Assembly (NCBI RefSeq): GCF_025950525.1
Contig: NZ_JAPDGS010000001.1
Coordinates: 806,001-870,000, forward strand
Direction: 5' to 3'
DNA from: Stagnihabitans lacustris
Lineage (GTDB): Bacteria > Pseudomonadota > Alphaproteobacteria > Rhodobacterales > Rhodobacteraceae
DNA: 64,000 nt
The notes under the pieces were generated by a model. The model made no database searches. It saw only the letters and a list, made by a program, of their open reading frames with translations, and was not told the DNA's origin. Positions 40,511-48,587 of this stretch are shown here, piece by piece; positions within the stretch are counted from its first letter, which is position 1; the number at the start of each line of letters is the position of its first letter. The position numbers and the translations under genes were made by a program.

Positions 40511-42241
40511 ATGGCGGGACTGGGATTTTCGATGAACTTCGGCACGATGAGCGCGGCGCCCGTCGGCGGCCCGGCGCCTGCGCGCTTTCGCATCGCGTTG
40601 ATGGGCGACTTCTCGGGCCGCGCGGCCAAGGGCGAGCTGGAGACCGGCGCGGCCCTGGCCAAGCGCCGCCCGATCAAGCTGGACATCGACACGGTCGAAA
40701 AGGTGATCGCGGGCTTTGCCACGGAACTGGTGTTGCCCATCGGCAAGAAGGGCGCGGGGATCGCGGTCACTCTGCGGGGCCTGGACGATCTGCATCCGGA
40801 CGAGCTGTTCGGCAGCATCGAGATGTTCGAAGAGTTGGTCGCGCTGAAGCGCCGCCTTGCCACGGGATCAACCGCCAAGGGCGCTGTGAGCGAGCTGCGC
40901 GAATGGGGCCGCGAGTTTGGCCGCAAGGTCAATCCTCCGGCGCGGAAATCGGCGGGCAATGCGGTGCCCTCGGATCGCAAGCTGTCGGATTTCGCGCGGC
41001 TTTCGGGACGCAAGACGGCGCAGGTCAAGGCCTCTGCGACCGATGAGCTGCTGGCCCGCGTCGTGGGCCCCCATATCCAGGCGCTGCCCGATCCCAATGC
41101 CGCCGCCATGCAAGAGGCGGTCGAGGAAAGCCTTGCCGAGGCGATGCGCCTTGTCCTGCATCACCCCGAATTCCAGTCGGTCGAGGCCCAGTGGCGCATG
41201 CTGGACCTGATCGCGCGGTCGGTCGAAACCGATGCAAAGCTGGACATCGTGCTTTACGACATTTCGGCCGAGGAACTGGCCGCCGATCTGGCCGCCCAAG
41301 ACGATCTGACGGAATCGGGCTTTTGCCAGTTGCTGGTGGAATCCACCCCCGATGGGCGCGGGCCGTTCAGCGCGGTTTGCGGGCTTTATACTTTCGAGGA
41401 AACCCCGCCCCATGCCGAACTGGTGGCCCGCATCGCCAAAGTGGCGGCCCATGTCCGCGCGCCCTTCTTTGCCGCCATCACGCCGACCTTCCTGGACACC
41501 AAACCCGAGGACCGTCACCCCATGGTGGCCGAGGCCTGGGACAGTCTGCGCGCCCAACCCGAGGCGGGCTATGTGGGCCTTGTGTCGCCGCGCTTTTTGT
41601 TGCGCAGGCCTTACGGGGCCAAGTCCGAGCCGATCTATGAATTCGACTTCGAGGAATTCACGGAAACCGAGGGCCTTTCGGGGATGCTTTGGGCCAATCC
41701 GGTGGCGCTGGTGGCCATCCTTCTGGCGCAAAGCTACCGCAAGAACGGGCCGTCGCTGGGGCTTGGCAAGATCATGTCGCTGGGCGGGATGCCGTATCAC
41801 TATGTCAAGGACCGCCATGGCGATCAGGTGGCGCTTCCCTGCACCGAACGCAACCTGACCCAGGCCAAGACGCAAGCCACGGTGGCGCGCGGCTATATGC
41901 CGGTGATTTCGGTCAAGGGCCGCGACGAGGTGCGGCTTGGGTCCTTCAACGCGCTGAACGGGTCGCCGGTGCTGGGCTTCTGGGCCGATGTGCCGCCCTT
42001 TGTGGCGAAAGAGGCCGCCAGCTTTGCAGGGACAGCCAGCGTTGCAGGGGCCGCCGCGGCGCCTGTGGCCGAAGACAGCACGGATGCGGCGTCCGACGAG
42101 GATACCTCGCTGGACGATCTGCTGGCGGGCTTTGGCGATGACTTCGGGTCGTCGGATGACACGTCAGAGGCCCCCCCCGACTCTGCGGGGAACGACGACG
42201 AGATGGACGCAGACCTGGCCGCCCTGTTGGCCAGCCTTTAG
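40511..42241 (+). CDS. TssB-TssC fusion-like sheath paralogue with acidic tail
   Basis: 576 residues from the ATG at 40511 (GGGGAAG upstream; an ATG at 40478 would add 11 residues). Residues about 24-118 resemble TssB: FRIALMGDFSGR corresponds to the MGVMSDLSG region, and IKLDIDTVEKVIAGF to FLEIDVDNFDDRMKS. A basic linker follows (about 119-172). Residues about 175-500 resemble TssC: VLHHPEFQSVEAQWRMLDLI against ILHHPDFQQLESAWRGLHYL, and YVGLVSPRFLLRRPYGAK against YVGLAMPRFLGRLPYGAK. The C-terminal strand region of TssC (FFLRPHYQLEGLSVS) is missing. In its place is a strongly acidic, disordered-looking tail (about 518-576). It may cap, nucleate or regulate the sheath rather than form it. Function inferred only. 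Confidence 0.85.
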   Translation: MAGLGFSMNFGTMSAAPVGGPAPARFRIALMGDFSGRAAKGELETGAALAKRRPIKLDIDTVEKVIAGFATELVLPIGKKGAGIAVTLRGLDDLHPDELFGSIEMFEELVALKRRLATGSTAKGAVSELREWGREFGRKVNPPARKSAGNAVPSDRKLSDFARLSGRKTAQVKASATDELLARVVGPHIQALPDPNAAAMQEAVEESLAEAMRLVLHHPEFQSVEAQWRMLDLIARSVETDAKLDIVLYDISAEELAADLAAQDDLTESGFCQLLVESTPDGRGPFSAVCGLYTFEETPPHAELVARIAKVAAHVRAPFFAAITPTFLDTKPEDRHPMVAEAWDSLRAQPEAGYVGLVSPRFLLRRPYGAKSEPIYEFDFEEFTETEGLSGMLWANPVALVAILLAQSYRKNGPSLGLGKIMSLGGMPYHYVKDRHGDQVALPCTERNLTQAKTQATVARGYMPVISVKGRDEVRLGSFNALNGSPVLGFWADVPPFVAKEAASFAGTASVAGAAAAPVAEDSTDAASDEDTSLDDLLAGFGDDFGSSDDTSEAPPDSAGNDDEMDADLAALLASL

Positions 42242-42348
42242 GCGCCTGTAATAGCTCTGGTCCGGCGGGCTTTGGCCGGGCATGATGGCGCAAGGGGCTC
42301 TGGCCCTTTGCGTCGCCCCGCAAGGGGATGGTTGAAAGGGTGATGGTT

Positions 42349-44691
42349 ATGCCGGAAATCAGGCAGATCGAAAATCTCTTCATCACGCTTTCGGGCGATG
42401 GGGCGACGGATCTCATTTGTGTGGGCGCGCAGGCCGAAGAGGCCTTGTCGGAAATCCCGCGGATGCGGATGGAATTCGTGTCCAAGGATGCGAAGTTCGA
42501 TCCCGGGTCGATCATCGGCAAACGCATCAAGCTGGAGACCGAGCAGGGCTTTTCCTGGTCGGGCCTGGTGGTGCAGGTCGAGGATCTGGGGCTGATGGCG
42601 GGGGGCGATGTCTATGCCGCCGAACTGCGGCCCTGGCTGTGGGTTTCCACCATCGGCGAGGAGAACCGCATCTACCAGAACCTGACCACGGCGCAGATCG
42701 TCGAGGATGTGTTGAAACCGCTGGGTGGCACGATCGACGTGGGTGTCACCACGCCGACGCGCGAATATTGCGTGCAATACAAGGAAAGCGACTTCGCCTT
42801 CATCTCGCGCCTGCTGGAGGAAGACGGGGTCCATTACTATTTCGACTATTCGGGCGCGGTCGAAAAGATGGTCCTGTCGACCGATATCATGACCGGGATC
42901 GACAAGGGCACGATCCCCTTCACCGAGGCCAATATCTCGGCCTATTCGCGGGCCGACCGCGACACGATCTATGAATGGTCGACGCGCGACCGGGCGGCCT
43001 CGGGCAAGGTCACGGTCTGGGATTACGACTTCACCAAGTCGAACACGCCGCTGTCTGCGACCTCTGCCACCGCGGCCCAGCCCCATGGCCAGATCGAGCG
43101 CTATCAGTCGGGCGGCCATTTCACGACCTCGGATGCCGGCACGACGCTGGCGCGCATCGCCGCCGAAGGCCATGCGGCCGAGGTGAAACGGGCGACCGGC
43201 CTGACCAACCATGCCGATGTGCGGGTGGGTCACCGCTTCAAGCTGAAATATCCTGACCGGCAGGCGGTCGAGGGCACCTATGCCGTGATCAAGGCGCGCC
43301 ATTACGTGCGGTTTGACGACGGCGCCGAGGGCACCGAGCTGTCGCGCATCAACCGCAACGCCCAGTCGATCCATTTCCCCGAAGGCATGAAGCTTTATGA
43401 GACCGAATTCGAGGTCCAGCCCGCCGAAATCGCCTATCAGCCGCCCAAAAAGACTCCCTGGCCCGAGGTCCCCGCGCTGTTGACGGCCCTGGTCACAGGC
43501 CCCTCGGGTGAGGAAATCCACACCGACAAATACGGTCGGATCAAGGTGCAGTTCCCCTGGGACCGCAAGGGCAAGAAGGACGAAAAGACAACCTGCTGGG
43601 TGCGCACCGTCATGCCTTGGACCGGCAAGGGCTATGGCATCGTGGCCATCCCGCGGATGGGGATGGAAGTCGTCATCCAGTTCGAACGCGGCAACATCGA
43701 CCGGCCGATCTGCACGGGGATGCTGTATAACTCGGCCAACATGCCGCCCTATGGCCTGCCGGGCGAAATGAACCGCTTTGTGATCCGCACCCAATCGACC
43801 AAGCAGGGCGGCGCGTCGAATTTCCACGAATTGTCCTTTGACGACACCAAGGGCAAGGAACTGACCTATTTCCAGTCGGAAAAGAACTACAAGGAATTGG
43901 TCAAGGCCAATGCCCAGATCAACATCGGCGGCAGCCTGACGCAGGTCGTCCATGTCAACACCTCGGAAACCGTCGAGACGGGGGAAAGGACCCTGGACGT
44001 TCAGGCGGGGTCGGAAACGACTACGATTGCCAAAGACCAGAACCACACGATCGGCGAAAACCGCATCTGGGAGGTCGGCATCGACGACAACCTGAAGGTG
44101 GGGGCCAACCGGACGCAGGAAATCGGCGGCAATCATTCCGAAACCATCGGCGGCGATTCGTCCAAGACCATCGGTGGCGCGCTGAGCGTGACGGTCGGTT
44201 CTGATGTCACCGTCAACCACGGCGCCAACGAGACCACCGCGATTTCGGGCGACCGGGTTCATTCGGTCGGCGGGGCTCATGCGCAGACGGTGGGCGGCGA
44301 TCAATCCGTCGCGATCGGCGCCAAGCAACAGGTCGATGTCAGCGACAGCCAGACCGTGGTCATCGGCTCCAGCCAAGAGCTTACCGTGGGCTCGACCCAG
44401 GACATCGCGGTGGGCTCCAGCTCGGTGCTGGATATCGGTTCCAGCTATGGCGTCACCACCGGGACAAGCACGAAGATCAAGGCCGGGACCTCGATCACAC
44501 TGGAGGCCAATGTGTCCATCGAGTTGAAAGTGGGCGCCAGCAAGATCAAGATCGACCCCTCGGGCGTCACGATCGAGGGGCCGATGATCCAGGTCAAGGG
44601 GACGGCCATGCTGATGGCCGAGGCGCCATTGGTGCAGACGAAGGCCTCGGGGATCTTGATCCTCAAGGGCGGCGTCACGATGATCAACTAG
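42349..44691 (+). CDS. vgrG: T6SS spike protein VgrG (TssI)
   Basis: 780 residues from the ATG at 42349 (MPEIRQIENLF); ATGs at 42343 and 42328 are possible. gp27-like domain first (about 1-380), including EYCVQYKESDFAFISRLLEE and EEDGVHYYFDYS. The gp5 OB-fold is at about 390-480 (DKYGRIKVQFPWDRKGKKD, WVRTVMPWTGKGYG). Next comes a long beta-helix needle with many G-x-x-x-x-x-I/V-G repeats (about 530-700), and the end is GILILKGGVTMIN. There is no C-terminal toxin domain, so effectors would bind separately, probably through the following small protein or PAAR. Confidence 0.95.
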   Translation: MPEIRQIENLFITLSGDGATDLICVGAQAEEALSEIPRMRMEFVSKDAKFDPGSIIGKRIKLETEQGFSWSGLVVQVEDLGLMAGGDVYAAELRPWLWVSTIGEENRIYQNLTTAQIVEDVLKPLGGTIDVGVTTPTREYCVQYKESDFAFISRLLEEDGVHYYFDYSGAVEKMVLSTDIMTGIDKGTIPFTEANISAYSRADRDTIYEWSTRDRAASGKVTVWDYDFTKSNTPLSATSATAAQPHGQIERYQSGGHFTTSDAGTTLARIAAEGHAAEVKRATGLTNHADVRVGHRFKLKYPDRQAVEGTYAVIKARHYVRFDDGAEGTELSRINRNAQSIHFPEGMKLYETEFEVQPAEIAYQPPKKTPWPEVPALLTALVTGPSGEEIHTDKYGRIKVQFPWDRKGKKDEKTTCWVRTVMPWTGKGYGIVAIPRMGMEVVIQFERGNIDRPICTGMLYNSANMPPYGLPGEMNRFVIRTQSTKQGGASNFHELSFDDTKGKELTYFQSEKNYKELVKANAQINIGGSLTQVVHVNTSETVETGERTLDVQAGSETTTIAKDQNHTIGENRIWEVGIDDNLKVGANRTQEIGGNHSETIGGDSSKTIGGALSVTVGSDVTVNHGANETTAISGDRVHSVGGAHAQTVGGDQSVAIGAKQQVDVSDSQTVVIGSSQELTVGSTQDIAVGSSSVLDIGSSYGVTTGTSTKIKAGTSITLEANVSIELKVGASKIKIDPSGVTIEGPMIQVKGTAMLMAEAPLVQTKASGILILKGGVTMIN

Positions 44692-44699
44692 GGGGCGCC

Positions 44700-45296
44700 A
44701 TGGATCGTTTTGCCAATCTGATCAAGATCCCGCCTCAGCCGGCCGCAAGGCTTCTGGCGGCCGACAGTGTCGAGCTGGATACGCCGATTGCGGCGCCTGC
44801 GGCCTCGCCGGTCGAGGTCGTCTTGCGCGAGCTGGACAGCAAGGAAGCCTGGGTCGACATGGTGCGCCTGCTGGCCGTGGCGCTGCCTGCGCGCGAAAGG
44901 GTCTGGTGGGCCTGTATCGCGGCGCGCGACATGCTGGCGGCGGGCGCCCGGGTGCCGCCGCCCCTGGCCGCCGCCGAGGCCTGGGTGTTCAAGCCGACCG
45001 AGGAAAACCGCGCCTTGGCCCATCACGCCTTTCAACAGGCCGCGATGAAGGACGACAGCAAGTTTTGCGCCATGGCGGTGCAGTTTCATGACGGGACCCT
45101 GGGGCCGGGCGATCTGGCCAAGCATCCCGCGCCGCCCGGCGGGTCCTCAATGGCGGCTTTTGCGATGAACATCACCGCACTTCCCCATTCCGGCCTGCCG
45201 TTCGAGGTGGCCATCGGCCTGGTCATCGAACGCGGCCTGGATATCGGGCGCGGCGGGTCGGGCCAGGTCAAGAAACCCGTGCTGGAGGGCGTGTGA
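44700..45296 (+). CDS. VgrG-linked protein of unknown function (possibly DUF6931)
   Basis: 198 residues. The start lies 8 bp after the vgrG stop and the stop overlaps the PAAR gene start by 1 bp. No signal peptide. The body is Ala-rich and helical with conserved-looking Trp and Cys residues (EAWVDMVRLLAVALPARERVWWACIAARDM) and a C-terminal stretch suggestive of a conserved end (GSSMAAFAMNITALPHSGLPF). I think it belongs to a small T6SS-linked family, possibly DUF6931, but cannot confirm this. Position suggests loading or capping of the VgrG-PAAR tip. Confidence 0.7.
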   Translation: MDRFANLIKIPPQPAARLLAADSVELDTPIAAPAASPVEVVLRELDSKEAWVDMVRLLAVALPARERVWWACIAARDMLAAGARVPPPLAAAEAWVFKPTEENRALAHHAFQQAAMKDDSKFCAMAVQFHDGTLGPGDLAKHPAPPGGSSMAAFAMNITALPHSGLPFEVAIGLVIERGLDIGRGGSGQVKKPVLEGV

Positions 45297-45580
45297 TGCT
45301 GGCATCCCGCATATCCGACCCCCATGTCTGCCCGATGTTCACCGGCCCCGTGCCCCATGTCGGCGGTCCGATCGTGCTGGGCTGTTTCACGGTGCTGACG
45401 GGGATGTTGCCGCAAGCGACGGTGTCAAACATGTGCGTTTGTGTCGGTCCGCCCGACTCTATCGTAAAAGGTTCGGCCACAGTGCTTGTCGGGGGCTTGC
45501 CTGCGGCGCGGTTGGGCGACATGACTGCCCATGGGGGCACGATCGTTATGGGCTGCCCCACGGTTCTGATCGGGGGCTAA
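45296..45580 (+). CDS. PAAR-domain spike tip protein
   Basis: 94 residues, a whole PAAR protein without extension. Features: an N-terminal ASRISDPHVCPM with metal-binding His and Cys, GPVPHVGGPIVLGCFTVLTG, then MCVCVGPPDSIVKGSATVLVGGLPAARLGDMTAHGGTI in overlapping stretches, ending GCPTVLIGG. It forms the sharp Zn-binding tip on VgrG. It is coupled to the preceding gene by a TGATG overlap. Confidence 0.93.
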   Translation: MLASRISDPHVCPMFTGPVPHVGGPIVLGCFTVLTGMLPQATVSNMCVCVGPPDSIVKGSATVLVGGLPAARLGDMTAHGGTIVMGCPTVLIGG

Positions 45581-45590
45581 GAAGGCGACG

Positions 45591-47216
45591 ATGGCGGTCA
45601 CGCTGAAATTCCAATCCTCTGGCGCGGTGCCCGGCGACGGGCGCCCGGTTTCCATGCGTGGTCCCTCGTTGTCCATCGGGCGGGGGCCGGACAATGACCT
45701 GGTGTTGCCAGACCCGGACCGGATGATTTCCAAGACCCATTGCGTGATCGAAAATCAGGGCGGCAGTGTCGTGGTGGTCGATACCTCGACCAATGGCACC
45801 TTCCTGAACTATGGCAAGCAGGCCCTGGGCCGGGTGGCGACGCCCTTGTCGGATGGCGATGTCCTGATCCTGGGTCCTTACGAGCTGATCGTGCAGGTCA
45901 CGCCCGATCAGCATTGGTCCGAGCCGATGGCGCCTTTGGGCGAGGGTCCGGCCTCGCATGGTCAGGCGGGCAGGGCGCCTGATCCCTACAAGCTGATCGA
46001 CGACGCGGCGCCGGGTGGGGATTTTCTGGACAGCCTTCTGGGGCCCTCGACCCCGGTCGGCCCCAAGGCCTTCAAAAAGCCCGAAGACCAGGTCGACCTT
46101 CTGCCGCCCATCGGTGCGGATGGGCCCCTGCTGGCCCCCCGCCCCGAGATGCCGATGGGGCCTGCGATGCGCGACCATGCCGCCTCGGTCAGCGACAGTT
46201 TCCGCGTCTCCGCCCCGCCCACCATGTCCAAGCCGGTGATCCCGGATGACTGGGACGACCTGCTGGCGCCGACACCCGCGGCACCACAGGCCCAGGCCAT
46301 TCCGCCCGGCGCCGACCTGCACAGCCACAGGACGGACCCTTTCGCCGACGCTTTCGCGGACCCGTTCGGGGCCGATCCTTTCGCCCCCCCTCCTGTCGCA
46401 TCCCCCCCCGCGCCCGAGCCGGTCGAGGACCCTTTTGCCGCGCTCCTCGCGCCTCCCGCGCCCGTTGCGGTGCCCGTGGCGCCCCCCGTTCCACCCCCGG
46501 CGCCCCCAGTGGCGGCCCCGATTGCGCCTGCCGCTGATCCCTTCATCACCGACCCGAATTTGCAGCGCCCCACCCCGGTTGCGCCCCCCGCCTCTGCTCC
46601 CACCCCCACTCCCGCCCCCGCCTTGCCCTCTGACGCCTCCCGCGCCTTCCTTGCGGCCCTTGGTGCCGAAGAGGTCAAGCTTTCGGATGCCGAACTGCCC
46701 GCCACCATGGCGCGGCTGGGCAAGACGCTGGGCGCCATGATCACCGGCTTGCGGGAAATCCTGATGACCCGGACGTCGATCAAATCCGAGTTCCGCATCG
46801 AACAGACCATGGTGAACTCGGGCGGCAACAACCCGTTGAAGTTCTCGGTCTCGCCCGAACAGGCGATCGAGGCCATGGTGAAGCCCATGGCGCGCGGCTA
46901 TCTGCCCGCCGATCAGGCCGCCTCGCAGGCGCTGGAGGATATCAAGGCCCATGAAATCGCCATGGTCACTGGCATGGAAGCCGCGTTGAAAGGCGTGCTG
47001 CGCAAGCTGGACCCCGCCTCGCTGACCCAAAAGATCGAGGCCAAGGGCGGCGTCGGTTTCCTGAAAAACCGCAAGGCCCAGTATTGGGAAACCTACGAAA
47101 CCATGTATGCCGAGATCAGCGATCAGGCGGAAAACGACTTCCAAGAGCTTTTTGCCACGGAATTCGCCAATGCCTACCGCGCGCAGCTCGCCAAGTTGAA
47201 AGCGGCCAAGGAATAG
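45591..47216 (+). CDS. tagH: T6SS FHA-domain protein (Fha/TagH/ImpI)
   Basis: 541 residues. The N-terminal forkhead-associated domain (about 20-105) carries LSIGRGPDNDLVLPDPDRMI, SKTHC and TSTNGTFLN, the usual phosphothreonine-binding motifs (GR, SxxH, TxNG). A long Pro/Ala-rich linker (about 120-345) is probably disordered. The conserved TagH C-terminal helical domain is at about 345-541 (LMTRTSIKSEFRIEQTMVNS). Known role: binds phosphorylated T6SS proteins, including TssL in Agrobacterium, to trigger assembly. See the TssL entry for a likely phosphothreonine. Confidence 0.93.
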   Translation: MAVTLKFQSSGAVPGDGRPVSMRGPSLSIGRGPDNDLVLPDPDRMISKTHCVIENQGGSVVVVDTSTNGTFLNYGKQALGRVATPLSDGDVLILGPYELIVQVTPDQHWSEPMAPLGEGPASHGQAGRAPDPYKLIDDAAPGGDFLDSLLGPSTPVGPKAFKKPEDQVDLLPPIGADGPLLAPRPEMPMGPAMRDHAASVSDSFRVSAPPTMSKPVIPDDWDDLLAPTPAAPQAQAIPPGADLHSHRTDPFADAFADPFGADPFAPPPVASPPAPEPVEDPFAALLAPPAPVAVPVAPPVPPPAPPVAAPIAPAADPFITDPNLQRPTPVAPPASAPTPTPAPALPSDASRAFLAALGAEEVKLSDAELPATMARLGKTLGAMITGLREILMTRTSIKSEFRIEQTMVNSGGNNPLKFSVSPEQAIEAMVKPMARGYLPADQAASQALEDIKAHEIAMVTGMEAALKGVLRKLDPASLTQKIEAKGGVGFLKNRKAQYWETYETMYAEISDQAENDFQELFATEFANAYRAQLAKLKAAKE

Positions 47217-47234
47217 GCCGATAAGGGAGACAGT

Positions 47235-48575
47235 ATGTCCTGGGACAGCAAGGTATTGTGGACCGAAGGGCTTTTCCTTCAGCCGCATCACTTCCAGCAG
47301 GCCGACCGCTACCACGAGGCGCTGATCGCAGGATTGGCGGGCAGGGTGGCGCCCTATGTCTGGGGACTGTCCGGGTTGGAACTGGATGATGCCGCGCTGA
47401 AGGTGGGGCAGATCGCGATCAAATCGGCCAGCGGCTTGACGCAGGACGGCACGGTCTTTCGTGTGCCTGCCGCGGAAAGCCATCCGCCGGCACTCGAGGT
47501 CCCGCCCAATATCAAGGACTGTGTGGTCATGCTGACCGTGCCGCAGCGCAGGCAGGGCGCGGCCGAAGTTGACCTGACCGGGGCCGAACAATCCGCCAGC
47601 CGCCTGCGTCCGGCCGAGGTCGAAGTGACCGATGTCATGAGCCTTGACCGCAAGGGCGTCACGCTGGGCGTCGGCAAGATGCGGTTGCAATTCGCGCTGG
47701 CGGTCGATGACCTGGCCGACAAGCTGGCCATCCCGATCGCCCGCATCATCGAGGTGCGCCCCGACCGCGAAGTGGTGCTGGACACGTCCTTTATCGCCTC
47801 TTGCCTGGATGTGCGGGCGGCCTTTCCGCTGGGGTCTTTCGTGCGGGAATTGGACGGGCTTTTGAACCACCGCGTGACCGCGCTGGCCGGTCGGTTGGCC
47901 GAAAGCGGCACGGCGCGGGGTGTGGCGGAAATCCAGGACTTCCTGCTGTTGCAGGTCTGCAACCGCGCTTTGCCGCTGATGCGGCTGATCGGGGCGCAAG
48001 AAAACCTGCATCCGATCACGCTCTATGCCCATCTGGTGCAGCTGGCCGGAGAGCTTGCGACCTTCATGGCGGCCGAACGTCGCCCGCCGGATTTCCCGGC
48101 CTATCAGCATGACGATCTGAACCGCACCTTTGCCCCGGTGATCCGCACCCTGCGGCAGTATCTGTCGGCCGTGCTGGAACAAAACGCGGTCATGATCCCG
48201 CTGGAGGCGCGCAAATACGGCATTTCGGTGGGGCTTATCGCCGACCGGAAACTTCTGTCCACCGCGGGCTTTGTCTTGGCCGTCAAGGCCGATATCCCCG
48301 ATGAGACCGTGCGCCGCCATTTCTCTGGCCAGGTCAAGATCGGCCCGGTGGAGGAGATCCGCCAGCTGGTGAACTCTGCCCTGCCGGGCATCGGGCTGCG
48401 GCCCCTGCCGGTCGCGCCCCGTCAGATCCCCTATCACGCGGGCGTCGTCTATTTCGCGATGGAAGAGGGCAGCCCCTATTGGGCCAAGATGACCACGACG
48501 GGCGGCATCGCTGTTCATGTCTCGGGCGAATATCCGGGGCTTGTCATGGAACTCTGGGCGATCCGCCAAACTTAA
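47235..48575 (+). CDS. tssK: T6SS baseplate-membrane connector TssK (ImpJ/VasE)
   Basis: 446 residues. AAGGGAGA precedes the start. The diagnostic N-terminus is VLWTEGLFLQPHHFQQADRY. The middle contains AFPLGSFVRELDGLLNHRV and the end has YHAGVVYFAMEEGSPYW. TssK trimers link the baseplate wedges to TssL and TssM in the inner membrane. It is 19 bp after tagH and 13 bp before tssL. Confidence 0.96.
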   Translation: MSWDSKVLWTEGLFLQPHHFQQADRYHEALIAGLAGRVAPYVWGLSGLELDDAALKVGQIAIKSASGLTQDGTVFRVPAAESHPPALEVPPNIKDCVVMLTVPQRRQGAAEVDLTGAEQSASRLRPAEVEVTDVMSLDRKGVTLGVGKMRLQFALAVDDLADKLAIPIARIIEVRPDREVVLDTSFIASCLDVRAAFPLGSFVRELDGLLNHRVTALAGRLAESGTARGVAEIQDFLLLQVCNRALPLMRLIGAQENLHPITLYAHLVQLAGELATFMAAERRPPDFPAYQHDDLNRTFAPVIRTLRQYLSAVLEQNAVMIPLEARKYGISVGLIADRKLLSTAGFVLAVKADIPDETVRRHFSGQVKIGPVEEIRQLVNSALPGIGLRPLPVAPRQIPYHAGVVYFAMEEGSPYWAKMTTTGGIAVHVSGEYPGLVMELWAIRQT

Positions 48576-48587
48576 CAGGAGGCTTCG

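Noticed and set aside
42238-44376. A 712-codon open frame on the minus strand across vgrG
   Set aside because: VgrG is certain on the plus strand; the repeat pattern in the antisense product only mirrors the VgrG needle repeats.
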